Notes under the pieces: generated by a model
What the model saw: the letters and a program-made list of their open reading frames with translations, nothing else
What the model was told of the DNA's origin: nothing
Databases searched by the model: none
Shown: piece by piece, positions 8,592-15,731 of the stretch
Layout: every line of letters starts with the position of its first letter
Numbering within the stretch: the first letter of the stretch is position 1
Assembly: GCF_000969445.1 (NCBI RefSeq)
Contig: NZ_JZEY01000054.1
Coordinates: 1,116,001-1,180,000, forward strand
Direction of reading: 5' to 3'
DNA: 64,000 nucleotides
Source of the DNA: Devosia chinhatensis
GTDB taxonomy: Bacteria > Pseudomonadota > Alphaproteobacteria > Rhizobiales > Devosiaceae
Translations under genes and position numbers: made by a program

Positions 8592-8665
8592 ACTGCTGCC
8601 CTCGTGGGTGGCGAATCCCCTATGCCGCCGGTATCGTTTACGGGCACAAGCTTGGGGGAGCTTTG

Positions 8666-9478
8666 ATGAGCTACGGCTTCGAGAAAGGGCGATCGTATAA
8701 CCGACGCCAGGATATTCACGCTCGTTTTGGGGGAAGCCAGCAGTCGGGGATCATTCCGGTCCCAGCTCATAACGTCATCTTCATAATGTCCGGTGCCCGT
8801 GGACCTGAGTATGGCTACGACGACGAAGTGCTCGAAGACGGGACCGTGCTCTACTTCGGCGAAGGGCAGCGCGGCGATCAGCTGTACGTCCGTGGGAATA
8901 GGGCCATCGGAGATCATGCGGCCGATGGTCGGTCGCTGTTGCTGTTCCACAAACGCTATCCACAGCGGGATATCCTCTTCGTTGGAGAGATGGTTTGCGA
9001 GAGCTTCGAGTGGCGACAAGGCCGAGATGCCGACGGCAATACGCGACAGGTCATCGTGTTCCGCCTCCGACACATCGAAAAAGTTGTCGAGCAGATGGAA
9101 GCGACAGCGCCGATCGTTGATGACCTGGACGGTCTCCGAGACCTGGCTTACGCAGCCGCAGGTATTCGCGATGCAAAGGTGGGCGGCAAACCTCGAACGA
9201 TTTACGAGCGAAGCGCCGACGTTCGAAATTATGTGTTGGCCCGCGCCCGGGGCGTCTGCGAGGGTTGTAGCGCTCCGGCCCCATTTGTGCGTCGTGACGG
9301 CAGCCACTATCTGGAGCCCCATCATATCAGACGCGTCAGCGATGGCGGGCCGGATCATCCCGCGTTCGTAATAGGGCTTTGCCCGAATTGCCACCGACGC
9401 GTTCACGCTGGCGTGGACGGCACCGAGTACAACGCGACACTGCTTGCTCGCATGCCTGGCCTGGAAAAGAAGCGATAG
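8666..9478 (+). CDS. HNH endonuclease with ScoMcrA-like SRA domain (modification-dependent restriction type)
   Basis: A 270-residue protein with an ATG at 8666 behind a strong GGGGGAG. The N-terminal half (GRSYNRRQDIHARFGG, QQSGIIPVP, YGYDDEV.EDG, YFGEGQRGD) matches the SRA-type domain found in ScoMcrA-like type IV restriction enzymes. The C-terminus is a zinc-stabilised HNH domain with CEGC, EPHHIRR and LCPNCHRRVH. Such enzymes cut DNA carrying modified bases or phosphorothioates. It is transcribed against the leftward operon and divergently from the DndC-like gene. It may serve in superinfection exclusion, which is inference. Confidence 0.75.
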   Translation: MSYGFEKGRSYNRRQDIHARFGGSQQSGIIPVPAHNVIFIMSGARGPEYGYDDEVLEDGTVLYFGEGQRGDQLYVRGNRAIGDHAADGRSLLLFHKRYPQRDILFVGEMVCESFEWRQGRDADGNTRQVIVFRLRHIEKVVEQMEATAPIVDDLDGLRDLAYAAAGIRDAKVGGKPRTIYERSADVRNYVLARARGVCEGCSAPAPFVRRDGSHYLEPHHIRRVSDGGPDHPAFVIGLCPNCHRRVHAGVDGTEYNATLLARMPGLEKKR

Positions 9479-9489
9479 ATAGAGGGCCA

Positions 9490-9585
9490 TCACGCTGCCT
9501 TTCTCGATTCAACAGCCCCGTCAGAAAGCTCGAAGCTCTTCCGCCACTCATGCTTGAATTGGATCTGCTCATTGCACCTGGTCAT
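9490..9585 (-). CDS. 31-residue small phage protein
   Basis: A tiny frame (MTRCNEQIQFKHEWRKSFEL ...) whose ATG overlaps the ninB stop in an ATGA junction, the coupling used throughout this operon. It is charged and soluble-looking. No family recognised. Supported mainly by the coupling and the fit of the gap up to the convergent HNH gene. Confidence 0.4.
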   Translation of the reverse strand: MTRCNEQIQFKHEWRKSFELSDGAVESRKAA

Positions 9586-9977
9586 GCCGCGTTCCCTTCG
9601 TCTTGAAACTGAACGCCGTGTTCCGCGCCGAACTTGAAGATGAGTTCTATAAGTCCGGTCATCTCGTCCTTCGAGAGGTCAGATGACGACTGGCCCCAAG
9701 GCACAAAGCCGTGGCCATCGAGGCTGGGAAGCAACTGGATTTCCTGACCAAGCGCGTGGAGGAAGATCACCTTCCACTGGTCGGGAGTGAACTTCTTCCC
9801 CCCAAGCGCTGCCTGCTGCGAAACATCAGTGAGCATTGCCCACATGCGGTCATTCTGAGGTAGGGAGCGTTTGACCTCCTTGAACTCGACGCGAGTTCCA
9901 AAGGGAACGCCTTGCGCCCAACGCTGGACCTTCTCGCGGTCGGCTTTGCCATTGATGATGACGGTTGCGCGGCTCAT
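9582..9977 (-). CDS. ninB: NinB-like recombination mediator
   Basis: A 131-residue protein (MSRATVIINGKADREKV start) with KRSLPQNDRMWAMLTDVSQQ and FTPDQWKVIFLHALGQE, characteristic of lambda NinB (Orf), a single-strand DNA-binding recombination mediator. It clusters with an ERF annealing protein and a YqaJ exonuclease, so the three probably act in one recombination pathway. It overlaps both neighbours by four bases. Confidence 0.85.
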   Translation of the reverse strand: MSRATVIINGKADREKVQRWAQGVPFGTRVEFKEVKRSLPQNDRMWAMLTDVSQQAALGGKKFTPDQWKVIFLHALGQEIQLLPSLDGHGFVPWGQSSSDLSKDEMTGLIELIFKFGAEHGVQFQDEGNAA

Positions 9978-10183
9978 GGAACGAGAGCCCCACTGCAAGC
10001 CACAAATGCATCGCGATAAAGCGCCCGGCAATCGGTCTGTGCATCCAACGGCAAGCGCATGAACGCTGCTGACAGCATCAGCTCATTACCTTTTCTAAGC
10101 TTATCAGTGTCACGTTCATCGCGGGCCTGACGCAAGATCGCCTGCACATCGGTAATCAAGCAGGCTTGGGCTTCTAGGGTCAT
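9974..10183 (-). CDS. Hypothetical phage early protein
   Basis: A 69-residue, mainly helical protein (MTLEAQACLITDVQAILRQARDE ...). It is translationally coupled to ninB by an ATGA overlap and lies downstream of the exonuclease gene in the leftward operon. No known domain. Confidence 0.6.
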   Translation of the reverse strand: MTLEAQACLITDVQAILRQARDERDTDKLRKGNELMLSAAFMRLPLDAQTDCRALYRDAFVACSGALVP

Positions 10184-10239
10184 CAGAATTTCCGGGCGCC
10201 GCTTGTTAAGCTGACGCGCCCGCCCTGCATGGGAAGGGG

Positions 10240-10968
10240 TTAAACGGCCATGGCGTCGGGAAGCCCGTACTTGCGGACCTTCTCGACCACTTCCGCCAGT
10301 TCGGAATTGAAGGCGTCGATCGCGGTGGCGAGTTTGGCGATATAGCCTTCATCGCGCTCGACACGGACGATCAGCGGCGGAAGGCCGGGGGAATAGGAGA
10401 CAAAGTCCCACCATGCCCGCTCGGTGATCCAAAGGTTGCCGTGAACCTGCGCTTTATGCTCGGTCGGAAGTTCGTTTTTCTGAAGCCGCTCGATCTGGAT
10501 ATGAGCCAGAGCGGTTTTGATTTCTAGGCCGCCATCATCAGCGATCAAACTGTCAGGACTGGCACCGGCATCGCGGCGGCGGACGAAACCAATCTGCAGC
10601 GGTTCGACCCCGCGTGCGAAGGCGTAGAGGTCGCGGGCCTCGGCCTCCATTACCCTACCGCGCTCCATGGCTGGACTGCTGTAGCCTTCATCTTCTGGCG
10701 TGCCGCGGATAATCTCCCCAGCAAGGGTGCGCAGGTACTTGAGGCGCGCCTGCGAAGGGCTTGCGCCACGAGCGCGTGCAGCTTTCACCGCGGCGGCAAG
10801 TTGCTCTGCAGTGCAACCGTTCTTGACCATGGCATCCATGATCGTCGCGGGAAGCAGCCCTTCTCTGCCCTCGGCCAAGACGGTCGAGAACTCGGATGCG
10901 GTCGGGATACCCTTGCGGGCTTCAAACCATTCGGGCGTGCCCTGATCGCAATCGAACACTTGGATCAT
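10240..10968 (-). CDS. YqaJ-family viral exonuclease
   Basis: A 242-residue lambda-exonuclease-like (PD-(D/E)XK) nuclease starting MIQVFDCDQGTPEWFEARKG. The WFEARKGIPTASEF opening, MERGRVMEAEARDLYA, and catalytic Asp/Glu-x-Lys in DSLIADDGGLEIKTA are visible, with HKAQVHGNLWITERAWWDFV after. It resects double-stranded ends to give the strand used by the ERF annealing protein encoded just upstream (ATGA overlap). Confidence 0.92.
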   Translation of the reverse strand: MIQVFDCDQGTPEWFEARKGIPTASEFSTVLAEGREGLLPATIMDAMVKNGCTAEQLAAAVKAARARGASPSQARLKYLRTLAGEIIRGTPEDEGYSSPAMERGRVMEAEARDLYAFARGVEPLQIGFVRRRDAGASPDSLIADDGGLEIKTALAHIQIERLQKNELPTEHKAQVHGNLWITERAWWDFVSYSPGLPPLIVRVERDEGYIAKLATAIDAFNSELAEVVEKVRKYGLPDAMAV

Positions 10969-11735
10969 CGTGCTGCCCCCGTCGAATTGATGGCAGTTAC
11001 GGCCTTCTGATAATCGCGGGCGGCAATGTCCTCGATGCAATCAACCTTCATGAACTTGAGGAAGGTGGTGACATAGCCGGGTCGCTTGGCGCCAAGGCGC
11101 TCAACAACCGTGTCGATCAGGTCATTGAGATCGAGAACCTGTTGTTCTGTGATCAGCTCGGCAGGCATGTTGCCGTCGGTGTCGCCTTCACCCACAGCCA
11201 CGTTGAAAATCATCCGCAGGAGGTAGCGCATGGCATAAGACTGAGCCGCACCAACCGCGTGTGTTTTCGTCATCACATCATTGCCACGAGCACCTTTGCC
11301 GTCTGCCGGCATGTCCTTGTGATAGGTGCGGGTGTGGCCAGAGTTGGTAACGTGGCAAACGATGCGGACCCAATCCGCCGGTGCGCCAACACCATCGTTG
11401 AAGCTGAGCGCAAAGCCGTGCTTCGTGTAGATCGGGCGCAACGCCTTATCCAGCTGCGCATAGTCGGCATAGCGGCTTTTGGTCTGGGTATTGGCCATAT
11501 TGGTGGCCACGACGCCCATTTCCTTCTGCGCCGCAGCCATTGCCTCGTTGAAGGCTTTCTCAGCAGCGTCTGCTTCAAGCTCTTTGCCAAAGGCAATCAT
11601 TTCCTTGACCGCCCCCAGGTCGTGCCCGTTAGACAGCAGCTGATAGGCCATCTGGATCGGGGTGAGCTGGCTGGCGGGTTGCATCGCCTCGGCGACATCC
11701 TTCGGGACTTCAAGACGTTCTGCAAGCGCGGACAT
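10965..11735 (-). CDS. ERF-family single-strand annealing protein
   Basis: A 256-residue protein of the ERF superfamily, which anneals complementary single strands in phage recombination. Visible family features are NEAMAAAQKEMGVVATNMANTQ, KSRYADYAQLDKALRPIYTKHGFALSF and the GAAQSYAMRYLLRMIF segment. The ATG at 11733-11735 follows GGAG by six bases and is preferred to the ATG at 11747. It forms a recombination module with the exonuclease and NinB. Confidence 0.92.
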   Translation of the reverse strand: MSALAERLEVPKDVAEAMQPASQLTPIQMAYQLLSNGHDLGAVKEMIAFGKELEADAAEKAFNEAMAAAQKEMGVVATNMANTQTKSRYADYAQLDKALRPIYTKHGFALSFNDGVGAPADWVRIVCHVTNSGHTRTYHKDMPADGKGARGNDVMTKTHAVGAAQSYAMRYLLRMIFNVAVGEGDTDGNMPAELITEQQVLDLNDLIDTVVERLGAKRPGYVTTFLKFMKVDCIEDIAARDYQKAVTAINSTGAAR

Positions 11736-11736
11736 G

Positions 11737-11865
11737 CTAGGCTCCATACCTGGCCCAATCGGCCACAATAAAAATGGGTGGAAAGATCAGGACCATCAGA
11801 AGCAGCAGCCCTAGAGCGTCTGCTATCTGGCGGCGGATGGGGTAGGGGAGGATGTTTTCCATCAT
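11737..11865 (-). CDS. 42-residue single-TM membrane protein
   Basis: A short frame (MMENILPYPIRRQIADALG ...) with a hydrophobic stretch LLLLMVLIFPPIFIV that would span the membrane. GCAGGAG precedes the tandem ATG, whose first A directly follows the upstream gene's stop. It ends two bases before the ERF start. The coupling on both sides argues that it is real. Phage early membrane peptides can affect exclusion or host takeover; no specific function is visible. Confidence 0.6.
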   Translation of the reverse strand: MMENILPYPIRRQIADALGLLLLMVLIFPPIFIVADWARYGA

Positions 11866-12021
11866 CTATCTCCTGCCCGCCTGGTCGAGTGTTTGGGGAC
11901 TTTCGGCCTTCTCAGCGTCTGATTGCTGGCCAGAGGCAGTTGCTATGCGCAGGGCAAGGATAGGGTCTTGGCGACGGGTCCAAGCAAGCTGCGCTATGTC
12001 GTGGGGTGTGGGGGCGGTCAT
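11866..12021 (-). CDS. 51-residue hypothetical early protein
   Basis: A short soluble protein (MTAPTPHDIAQLAWTRRQDP ...). It starts inside the stop of the upstream gene (ATGA at 12018-12021) and ends at the start of the small membrane protein. No domain recognised; the strict end-to-end packing supports translation. Confidence 0.55.
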   Translation of the reverse strand: MTAPTPHDIAQLAWTRRQDPILALRIATASGQQSDAEKAESPQTLDQAGRR

Positions 12022-12464
12022 TCTGCCGCCACCGGATAGATGGTTTCGACGGGGGCCGAGAGCGCGCCGCGAACCCGATACTGCGGCCAGCCGCGAGCAG
12101 CAGCGCGCTTGGCCAGCTCTTCCGGCGTCCGCCACGATCCGCAGTCCTGATAAGCGCGCATTAGATCAGTGACGGCAGCGCGATTGAGCGGGATCAGATG
12201 GTGCAACCATTCCTCGGCATCGACATCACGGCCATTGCGGGCAAAGTGAGCGCGAATGTCTTCCTTGCCAGCCTCAATGCCGCCCATGCTGTTGATGGTG
12301 AGGAAGAAGGTGCCGGCAGAGCCATTGCTGTTGCCGCAGAAAGACCAGAAGGCAGGCTTGCCATTCGACAGGTTCTCAATCGCGCTGTCTTCAACGCCAA
12401 AGGTGCTGGTCACGTCGATCAGGTCATTGATCTGCTTGCGCGCCTGGGTCCAGAACTTGTCCAT
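12018..12464 (-). CDS. Hypothetical protein, first gene of the leftward operon
   Basis: A 148-residue protein beginning MDKFWTQARKQINDLIDVTST, with GGAG six bases before the ATG at 12462-12464; an ATG at 12476 is an alternative. It ends in a helix-strand segment (TPEELAKRAAARGWPQYRVRGAL). It is the first gene behind the leftward operators, the position of regulatory early genes in lambda-like phages. No family recognised. Confidence 0.65.
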   Translation of the reverse strand: MDKFWTQARKQINDLIDVTSTFGVEDSAIENLSNGKPAFWSFCGNSNGSAGTFFLTINSMGGIEAGKEDIRAHFARNGRDVDAEEWLHHLIPLNRAAVTDLMRAYQDCGSWRTPEELAKRAAARGWPQYRVRGALSAPVETIYPVAAE

Positions 12465-12536
12465 CTGTCTCTCCATTCCTTGAGGAGATCGGCCCTGCCC
12501 TCAGGGGGAGCTTGTTCGTCCTCGACATGGATTGAG

Positions 12537-12587
12537 TTATGACAAACTCATAATGCAAACGCAAGTAAAATTATGACAAAATCATAA
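12537..12587 (-). promoter_or_regulatory. Leftward (pL-like) operator pair
   Basis: Two copies of an inverted repeat, TTATGACAAACTCATAA (12537-12553) and TTATGACAAAATCATAA (12571-12587), share half-sites TTATGA and TCATAA. Their starts are 34 bp apart, about three helical turns. They lie 73 bases upstream of the first leftward gene. Matching sites occur at the rightward promoter next to the repressor start, so both sets are probably bound by the CI and Cro proteins. On the minus strand a TTGTCA could be the -35 element. Confidence 0.75.
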
Positions 12588-12628
12588 TGCGAGCGAGCCT
12601 GATAAGGTCGCGCCAGAATCGCAGGCAC

Positions 12629-12651
12629 AAAAAAGCCCGCCGGAGCGGGCT
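12629..12651 (-). terminator. Intrinsic terminator, leftward
   Basis: Stem AGCCCGC/GCGGGCT with a 4-base loop, followed on the minus strand by a run of Ts (As at 12629-12633 on plus). It would stop transcripts from the repressor operon before the leftward promoter. Confidence 0.75.
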
Positions 12652-12699
12652 AGGGCAGGGTGCTTGCAAATGTTTGCAAGTCAGTTGGTGAGGGCAAAG

Positions 12700-12724
12700 A
12701 AAAAGCCCCGGCGGTTGCCGGGGT
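12700..12724 (-). terminator. Intrinsic terminator downstream of the P63C pseudogene
   Basis: Stem CCCCGGC/GCCGGGG with loop GGTT, followed on the minus strand by a CTTTTTCTTT tract. It lies just beyond the P63C frame and forms a tandem pair with the terminator at 12629-12651. Confidence 0.75.
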
Positions 12725-12747
12725 TTCTCCGCGTGCGTAGTAAACGA

Positions 12748-13119
12748 TCAGGCGCTCTTGTCGTCGTAAACGTTGCAGAGCATCTCCTGCTTGCCGTAGT
12801 GATGGGCAACCTTCTTTCGAAGCTCTTTCATGCTGGTGCAGGATTTAGCAAGGCCGACAATTTCATAGCACCTCGAAACCAAAGCGCGTACGCCGGTGTC
12901 TTCCGTAAGCTGCCTGTGCCAGCGGACTCCGGGGGGTGGACGGTTGTCGCGTAGGTACTTGGCGACATCAGCATCCAGGGTGTCTTAAAAAAGCTCAATG
13001 ACCAGCTTGCCCCAATACTTCGGTCGAGCGATCAGCGAACCCTGCCAGTTTGTAAGTCGTCCAAATTCTTCCCAGAGCTCGTCAGGAAAGGTTTTCTCAT
13101 TCCATCTCCGGGACCTCAC
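12748..13119 (-). pseudogene. P63C-domain protein, interrupted by an in-frame stop
   Basis: The minus-strand frame from a GTG at 13119 reads WNEKTFPDELWEEFGRLTNW and RPKYWGKLVIELF, then TAA at 12985-12987. It continues in the same frame with LDADVAKYLRDN, PPPGVRWHRQLTE, YEIVGLAKSC and KVAHHYGK to a stop at 12748-12750. This is the conserved C-terminal P63C domain, common in phages, with a stop where I would expect a Tyr. The usual N-terminal part is also absent. A single-base nonsense change is the simplest reading; readthrough or an assembly error cannot be excluded. Confidence 0.75.
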
Positions 13120-13357
13120 CCTCTGAAAACAGCACGACGGGATCGCCAAATTCTCCATTGATCAGATCGGCAGAACGCCACCAGGCGATAGCGCCGGCAT
13201 ACTTGCCGGATGACCACAGTATTCTTGCCTGCTGCTTTGCCTGATCCTCCGACTGAGCTTCGCGAGCTTCGAAAGCTGGTTGGATCTCACCATCTTCGCC
13301 GCTGATGAATGCCAGATAGACGATCAGTTTTGTTGGCGTGGGCGCTTTATCCGTCAT
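13097..13357 (-). CDS. Hypothetical protein co-transcribed with the repressor
   Basis: An 86-residue acidic protein (MTDKAPTPTKLIVYLAFISGEDGE ...). Its ATG overlaps the repressor stop (ATGA), so it is made from the lysogenic transcript. No domain recognised. Its position suggests a lysogeny-expressed accessory gene; its 3' end overlaps the start of the P63C remnant. Confidence 0.65.
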   Translation of the reverse strand: MTDKAPTPTKLIVYLAFISGEDGEIQPAFEAREAQSEDQAKQQARILWSSGKYAGAIAWWRSADLINGEFGDPVVLFSEGEVPEME

Positions 13358-14037
13358 GCCTTTTCAACCACCAGATCAGTGATGGGCACATTTGGATGGC
13401 GCCTAATGTACTTCTTTGCCGCCGCACGCGTTTTTATGTCAGTCACCAGTGCCATGGCTTCCACGGACACATCGGCCATGGTGCGGGCATTGACGCTGGT
13501 AAGATGGAATAGGCCGGGAGCGCTCCCCGGCTGCGGTTCCTTGATCAGTACTCGGCCAGACGCCAGCCAGCACACGCAAGGTTCGCCCATGTGCTCCGGC
13601 CCCGGCACGGCTTTGTCCTCGTAGAAAATAAGCCAACCGTCGTTAGCCAGGCCGTGCATGGAGTCCCCCCGAACTTCAAGCGCCTCGGCTGTTTCCGCAG
13701 CGTCGATGGGCGCGGTGGCCTCACCGTAGTTGCCATCACCCTGAGCAAACAATACCGACCCGTCCGGACCCGCGCCAGCATAGCCGACAATGGGAACCGT
13801 CCGCTCCCCGTCCGGCAGCATCGGCCCTTTGCCTCGCATGAGCCACTCAAATGAGACCTTGAACTTCTTAGCATAAATCTCGCCAGTCGGTGCTCTGAAG
13901 CCGGATGACCCGTTCTCGTGTCCTGCATATGTCGGGTATTTAACGCCGAGCCCTTCCATGGCGTCGGCAGCCTCTTGGGCGTTTCGGTAGCCCGCATGAA
14001 TACGGGCCTTCATCAATCGATCTGACATTTCGCTCAT
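13354..14037 (-). CDS. CI-like phage repressor (HTH plus S24 peptidase-like domain)
   Basis: A 227-residue repressor that should hold the prophage silent. The N-terminus has an XRE-type HTH (RIHAGYRNAQEAADAM ... YPTYAGHENG). The C-terminal LexA-like domain has an Ala-Gly cleavage site in GYAGAG, the nucleophile Ser in RGDSMHG and the Lys in RVLIKEPQ. An ATG at 14061 lies under a CATAAT sequence that could be the maintenance promoter's -10, so the ATG at 14037 is preferred. Operators lie on both sides of the divergent cro promoter. RecA-stimulated self-cleavage is expected. Confidence 0.9.
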   Translation of the reverse strand: MSEMSDRLMKARIHAGYRNAQEAADAMEGLGVKYPTYAGHENGSSGFRAPTGEIYAKKFKVSFEWLMRGKGPMLPDGERTVPIVGYAGAGPDGSVLFAQGDGNYGEATAPIDAAETAEALEVRGDSMHGLANDGWLIFYEDKAVPGPEHMGEPCVCWLASGRVLIKEPQPGSAPGLFHLTSVNARTMADVSVEAMALVTDIKTRAAAKKYIRRHPNVPITDLVVEKA

Positions 14038-14060
14038 GACTATGAGTTTGCCAGAAAACA

Positions 14061-14102
14061 TTATGAGAAACTCATTGACTTGATATTATGAGTAAGTCAT
14101 AG
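14061..14102 (+). promoter_or_regulatory. Rightward (pR-like) promoter and repressor operators
   Basis: Two copies of the phage operator lie here: TTATGAGAAACTCATTG (14061-14077) and TTATGAGTAAGTCATAG (14086-14102). A TTGACT at 14075-14080 with a 17-base spacer and CATAGA at 14098-14103 could be the rightward promoter, so the second operator covers the spacer and -10. A weaker copy may lie at 14039-14055. The predicted start of transcription falls at or next to the cro ATG (14112), suggesting a leaderless or nearly leaderless message. Confidence 0.7.
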
Positions 14103-14111
14103 ACTGTCGGC

Positions 14112-14315
14112 ATGCTCACAAAAGACGACATTCTCGCCCTGCGCGGCGACCTCAACGAAAGCCAGCAGAAGTTCGCTTCGCGGTTTGGCCTGACACAAAC
14201 CGCTGTTTCGCGCTGGGAGACTGAAGGCCCACCGCAGAAGGGGCTTGTTGCAATGGCGCTCGAAAAGCTGCGAGCCCGCACCCCGGCCACACCTTCTTCC
14301 GAAGAGGTAGCGTAA
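14112..14315 (+). CDS. Cro-like HTH regulator
   Basis: A 67-residue protein with a clear HTH: LTKDDILALRGDLNESQQKFASRFGLTQTAVSRWE. It is divergent from the CI-like gene and first in the rightward operon, as for lambda cro. It probably binds the same TTATGA/TCATAA operators to favour lytic growth. No ribosome-binding site is visible, consistent with a leaderless transcript. Confidence 0.8.
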   Translation: MLTKDDILALRGDLNESQQKFASRFGLTQTAVSRWETEGPPQKGLVAMALEKLRARTPATPSSEEVA

Positions 14316-14566
14316 TGGCCATCACCGGTCCTGTCCGCTCTTCCTTCTCCGAGCATCAATCCAAGACCGAGCGCAAATACTACCTGCGCTCCGGCGCCCG
14401 GTGGCTGCACTGGTCTGGCACTAAGCTGACGGACAAGCGCAGAGAGGCATGGAAAGGCTCGATTGAGCAGGCCCGTTCCTGCCGCCGGTCCTTCGACGCC
14501 GCCGCAGGCTGCCGGGCTGTTCCCGTAAATTCCATCATTCCCACAGTGCTTGCCGAGGAGGCTTGA
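14315..14566 (+). CDS. Hypothetical early protein
   Basis: An 83-residue basic protein (MAITGPVRSSFSEHQSKTERKYYLRSG ...). Its ATG shares a base with the cro stop (TAATG). No known domain. Confidence 0.6.
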   Translation: MAITGPVRSSFSEHQSKTERKYYLRSGARWLHWSGTKLTDKRREAWKGSIEQARSCRRSFDAAAGCRAVPVNSIIPTVLAEEA

Positions 14567-14569
14567 GAT

Positions 14570-15277
14570 ATGGCCGTTGAAGACTCCGTCGCACAGGACC
14601 AGCTCCGCGCTTTCATCGAACGCATCGAGCGGATGGAGGAAGAAAAGGCGGCAATCGCAGCCGACATCAAGGAAATCTACGCGGAGGCAAAGGGCACAGG
14701 CTTCGACACCAAGATCCTGCGTAAGGTCGTAACGATCCGCAAGCAGGACGCCAATGAGCGCATGGAGCAGGAAGCCCTGCTTGAGCTCTATATGAATGCT
14801 CTGGGCATGCAGCAGGCGCATGAAGCGGACATGGACCGCGCTCTGCGCCGTGGTGTTTCTGGGCGTTCCGCCCCGCTTGCGACTGACTGCAATGAGAGCA
14901 TTTCCGAACCAATAACCGAACAGCAGGCTGCCCCCCAGCTTGCCAGCGACCTGACTGCTTCCCCCAAGATCCCTAAAGGTCAGGTCGCATCCATTCAGGA
15001 ATCCCCGCGCAAGGCGGCGGAGGTGGCAGGCGAGAGCCCCCGCAAGCAGGACGGCGGCGCATTCTCTGCAGCCACGGGGGCCAAGGCCCGACTGGAGAAC
15101 GCCGTTGGCGTTGAACCGTCGCCGTCCAATCCTATTCAGCCGGAAACGGCGAACGACGACCGGAGCTGCGTATCGGTCCCTGGCGGCTTGGCTAAAGGTT
15201 TGCAGCAACAAGCGACCCGAGAGGGAGAGGCGGCTAGACCCTTGCCGCCAAACAATCCAGCCGACGGTGCATTCTGA
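14570..15277 (+). CDS. GapR-family (DUF2312) nucleoid-associated protein with long tail
   Basis: Residues 1-80 ([29 protein letters not shown] ... [20 protein letters not shown]) match GapR/DUF2312, an alphaproteobacterial protein that binds overtwisted DNA ahead of polymerases. Normal GapR is about 80-90 residues. Here a low-complexity tail of about 150 residues, rich in Ala, Ser, Pro and Gln, is added. In a phage it may aid replication or chromatin takeover. The tail is unusual and its function unknown. Confidence 0.85.
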   Translation: MAVEDSVAQDQLRAFIERIERMEEEKAAIAADIKEIYAEAKGTGFDTKILRKVVTIRKQDANERMEQEALLELYMNALGMQQAHEADMDRALRRGVSGRSAPLATDCNESISEPITEQQAAPQLASDLTASPKIPKGQVASIQESPRKAAEVAGESPRKQDGGAFSAATGAKARLENAVGVEPSPSNPIQPETANDDRSCVSVPGGLAKGLQQQATREGEAARPLPPNNPADGAF

Positions 15278-15387
15278 TGCGCCCCGGCCGTATAAACCCA
15301 GCACCAACCCTCTGGTCATTGGTCTGCGCGCTTGCGCTGGTCCTTTGCACCGCAGCGGTGTTGAACGCGAGTGGCGGGTTTGCGTGA
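15277..15387 (+). CDS. 36-residue small membrane or exported peptide
   Basis: A short frame ([20 protein letters not shown] ...) with one hydrophobic helix, starting in the stop of the GapR-like gene (TGATG). Likely a single-TM peptide. No family recognised. Confidence 0.45.
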   Translation: MRPGRINPAPTLWSLVCALALVLCTAAVLNASGGFA

Positions 15388-15464
15388 TGGCACCCGTATC
15401 CCCCTCAACCAGGCGGGCTGTGACTGGCGGATTTTGGTCCACGGCATCGCTCTGCGTATCTCAG

Positions 15465-15731
15465 TCATCGCTTGCCGCCCTTGATCATTGGAAAGGGCGT
15501 CCGCTTGTTGGCGCGCTTCTCAATGGCCGCGGGATTTACCCAGGCCAATCGCACTCCGCTGCATTTAGGGGCGCCCTGAACTCCCGGGGTCGCAGCGGTA
15601 ACCTGCCGGGTCGCGCCTTCGCAGACGCGCCCGGCATTTTCATTCACGCGGTCCGCTTGCCGGCGGGCCTCGTCCAACATTTGCCGACGCACCCGGTCCT
15701 GAAGCTCCTGTGTGGTCGGTGGGTATTCCAT
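15465..15731 (-). CDS. Hypothetical protein on the opposite strand
   Basis: An 88-residue basic protein (MEYPPTTQELQDRVRRQMLDEARRQADRV ...) with a helical N-terminus. AAGGA lies about 10 bases before the ATG. It opposes the rightward operon. The frame on the other strand here looks like a shadow, so this is the better candidate, but evidence is compositional only. Confidence 0.45.
   Translation of the reverse strand: MEYPPTTQELQDRVRRQMLDEARRQADRVNENAGRVCEGATRQVTAATPGVQGAPKCSGVRLAWVNPAAIEKRANKRTPFPMIKGGKR

Noticed and set aside
8588-9493. 301-codon minus-strand frame over the SRA-HNH gene
   Set aside because: It mirrors the real plus-strand gene, which has recognised SRA and HNH motifs and a strong ribosome-binding site.
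10604-10625. GGTTCGA-like sequence resembling a tRNA T-arm, considered as the missing tRNA-Cys 3' part
   Set aside because: It lies in the middle of the YqaJ exonuclease coding region and has no matching acceptor strand.
12541-12590. CRISPR-like or tandem repeat from the duplicated ATGACAAA-CATAATG sequence
   Set aside because: Only two copies, each palindromic, with matches at the repressor promoter: these are operators.
14072-15442. 456-codon minus-strand frame across the cro-GapR region
   Set aside because: Opposite to genes with recognised domains; its composition is typical of a GC-rich antisense shadow.
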